Part shown: one piece after another, positions 63,362-64,000 of the stretch
Layout of the letters: each line of letters starts with the position of its first letter
How positions within the stretch are numbered: the first letter of the stretch is position 1
NCBI RefSeq assembly: GCF_030540775.2
Contig: NZ_CP141266.1
Coordinates: 855,001-919,000, forward strand
Source: Flavivirga abyssicola
GTDB taxonomy: Bacteria > Bacteroidota > Bacteroidia > Flavobacteriales > Flavobacteriaceae
DNA: 64,000 bases
Direction of reading: 5' to 3'
Position numbers and translations under genes: made by a program
Notes under the pieces: generated by a model
The model's input: only the letters and a program-made list of their open reading frames with translations
What the model was told of the DNA's origin: nothing
Databases searched by the model: none

Positions 63362-63369
63362 CAAAGTTA
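63362..63369 (-). promoter_or_regulatory. Promoter -7 element of era
   Basis: TAACTTTG on the minus strand is an exact TAnnTTTG match, 21 bases before the era start at 63340. It supports the shorter era start. Confidence 0.5.
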
Positions 63370-63410
63370 CAATGTTTGGATTTTATCACACCATAACAAT
63401 ACTTATAAAA

Positions 63411-63442
63411 CAAAAACAGGAAGCAAATGCTTCCTGTTTTTG
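63411..63442 (-). terminator. Terminator of the FKBP isomerase gene
   Basis: A perfect hairpin: CAAAAACAGGAAGC pairs with GCTTCCTGTTTTTG across AAAT, followed by T-rich sequence. It is 25 bases past the stop of the FKBP gene and separates it from era. Confidence 0.85.
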
Positions 63443-63467
63443 TTTTATAATATTAAATAATCTTAAA

Positions 63468-64000
63468 TTACTTAACTATTTCTATTAGTTCTACTTCAAA
63501 TATCAAAGCATCAAACGGTTTAATAACACCTCCCTGACGTGGAAAAGCACCATATGCTAAATCTTGTGGAATGAAAAATTTATATTTAGAACCAACTTTC
63601 ATTAGCTGTAGCCCTTCTATCCATCCTGGTATCACTTGGTTAACTCCAAATTCCGATGGCTCGCCTCTATCAACAGAACTATCAAACACAGTCCCATCAA
63701 TTCTAGTTCCATGATAATGAACTTTAACTCTTGATGTTGCTTGTGGGGTTTCTCCACTTCCTTCTTTTAAAACAATATATTGTAAACCACTATCTGTAGT
63801 TTCAACACCATCTTTAGATATATTTTCAGTTAAAAACTTTTCGTTTTCTACTTTATTATCTCCAAACTGCTCTTCAGCTTTTTTAAGCGCTTCTTCTTGC
63901 TGCTTTTTCATCTCTTCCTGCTGCTTTTTTTGGAAATAAGTTTGAATAATAACATTAATTTTATCTTGTTCTATTAAAATATTTGTTGAGTCAGCCCCAT
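63468..64000 (-). CDS. FKBP-type peptidyl-prolyl isomerase (5' end outside window)
   Basis: The frame is open to the window edge with no stop, so the true start is beyond 64000 and the ATG at 63911 is internal. At least 176 residues are seen: [22 protein letters not shown], a Lys/Glu-rich coiled stretch ([23 protein letters not shown]), then the FKBP domain with [53 protein letters not shown] and DLAYG. The layout fits the exported FkpA/Mip-like isomerases that help fold envelope proteins. It ends at the terminator at 63411-63442. Confidence 0.92.
   Translation of the reverse strand, partial: GADSTNILIEQDKINVIIQTYFQKKQQEEMKKQQEEALKKAEEQFGDNKVENEKFLTENISKDGVETTDSGLQYIVLKEGSGETPQATSRVKVHYHGTRIDGTVFDSSVDRGEPSEFGVNQVIPGWIEGLQLMKVGSKYKFFIPQDLAYGAFPRQGGVIKPFDALIFEVELIEIVK

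Noticed and set aside
63468-63911. Complete FKBP gene starting at 63911
   Set aside because: The frame stays open to the window edge without a stop and the upstream residues continue the protein, so the ATG is internal and the gene is truncated by the window.

Overview
The window looks like a piece of chromosome from a marine-type member of the Flavobacteriaceae (Bacteroidota). Four things point there: the 5' half of a Bacteroidota-type 16S rRNA; a very AT-rich base composition; repeated use of the Bacteroidota -7 promoter element TAnnTTTG in front of genes; and gene families that are typical of the group (SusC/SusD pair, FecR/ECF sigma pair, DUF4302, GSCFA, DUF4136, Porin_10, GxxExxY protein). 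No phage, integrase, transposase, CRISPR array or tRNA gene was seen.

Layout. 1-1200: 5' part of a 16S rRNA gene on the minus strand, preceded by three tandem promoter-leader units. 1468-3435: putative porin. 3598-13352 (minus strand): an ECF sigma factor, FecR anti-sigma, SusC, SusD, zinc metallohydrolase lipoprotein and DUF4302 lipoprotein, together a sigma-regulated outer-membrane uptake locus. 13837-23539: housekeeping (rnhB, lipB, lysS) mixed with lipoproteins, a nucleoid-associated protein, a phosphotransferase, a small YqaE/Pmp3 membrane protein and a candidate non-coding RNA. 23862-36552: envelope genes, namely a small secreted repeat protein, a TonB-plug/macroglobulin-like protein, two tandem alpha/beta hydrolases, a run of membrane proteins (GDYXXLXY, DUF2459, DUF2157, CPBP), YiaA, a helical-repeat protein paired with a beta-barrel protein, and a Spy-like protein. 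36723-46575: hemL, a LysM glucosaminidase, a PLP desulfhydrase/deaminase, a small HExxH protein, DUF5522, DUF4136, bestrophin, an aromatic amino acid hydroxylase, an enoyl-CoA hydratase, a threonine dehydratase-like enzyme and DUF4230. 47008-51422: GSCFA, a GxxExxY (PD-(D/E)XK-like) gene inside a repeat array, and alaS. 51642-64000: M23 peptidase/MerR, LemA-TPM-TPM, a TlpA-like protein, an ABC-GntR operon, der, era and a 5'-truncated FKBP isomerase.

How the genes work together. The sigma/FecR/SusCD set fits the FecIRA logic: ligand seen by the STN domain of the receptor is relayed through FecR to release the sigma factor. The metallohydrolase and DUF4302 lipoproteins would act on or bind the ligand at the surface. 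Der and Era (ribosome assembly), LysRS and AlaRS, LipB and HemL are core functions.

The least explained material is intergenic. (a) The GxxExxY gene is bordered by inverted copies of a short GC-richer repeat and followed by a 186/187-bp tandem duplication carrying the same repeat. (b) A GUUAGUU-rich tract ending in a hairpin occurs at three separate loci, always on the minus strand. (c) A hairpin element shares a 27-base exact segment with a second site 39 kb away. (d) Palindromic elements sit between convergent genes. These are direct sequence observations; their functions are inferred or unknown.
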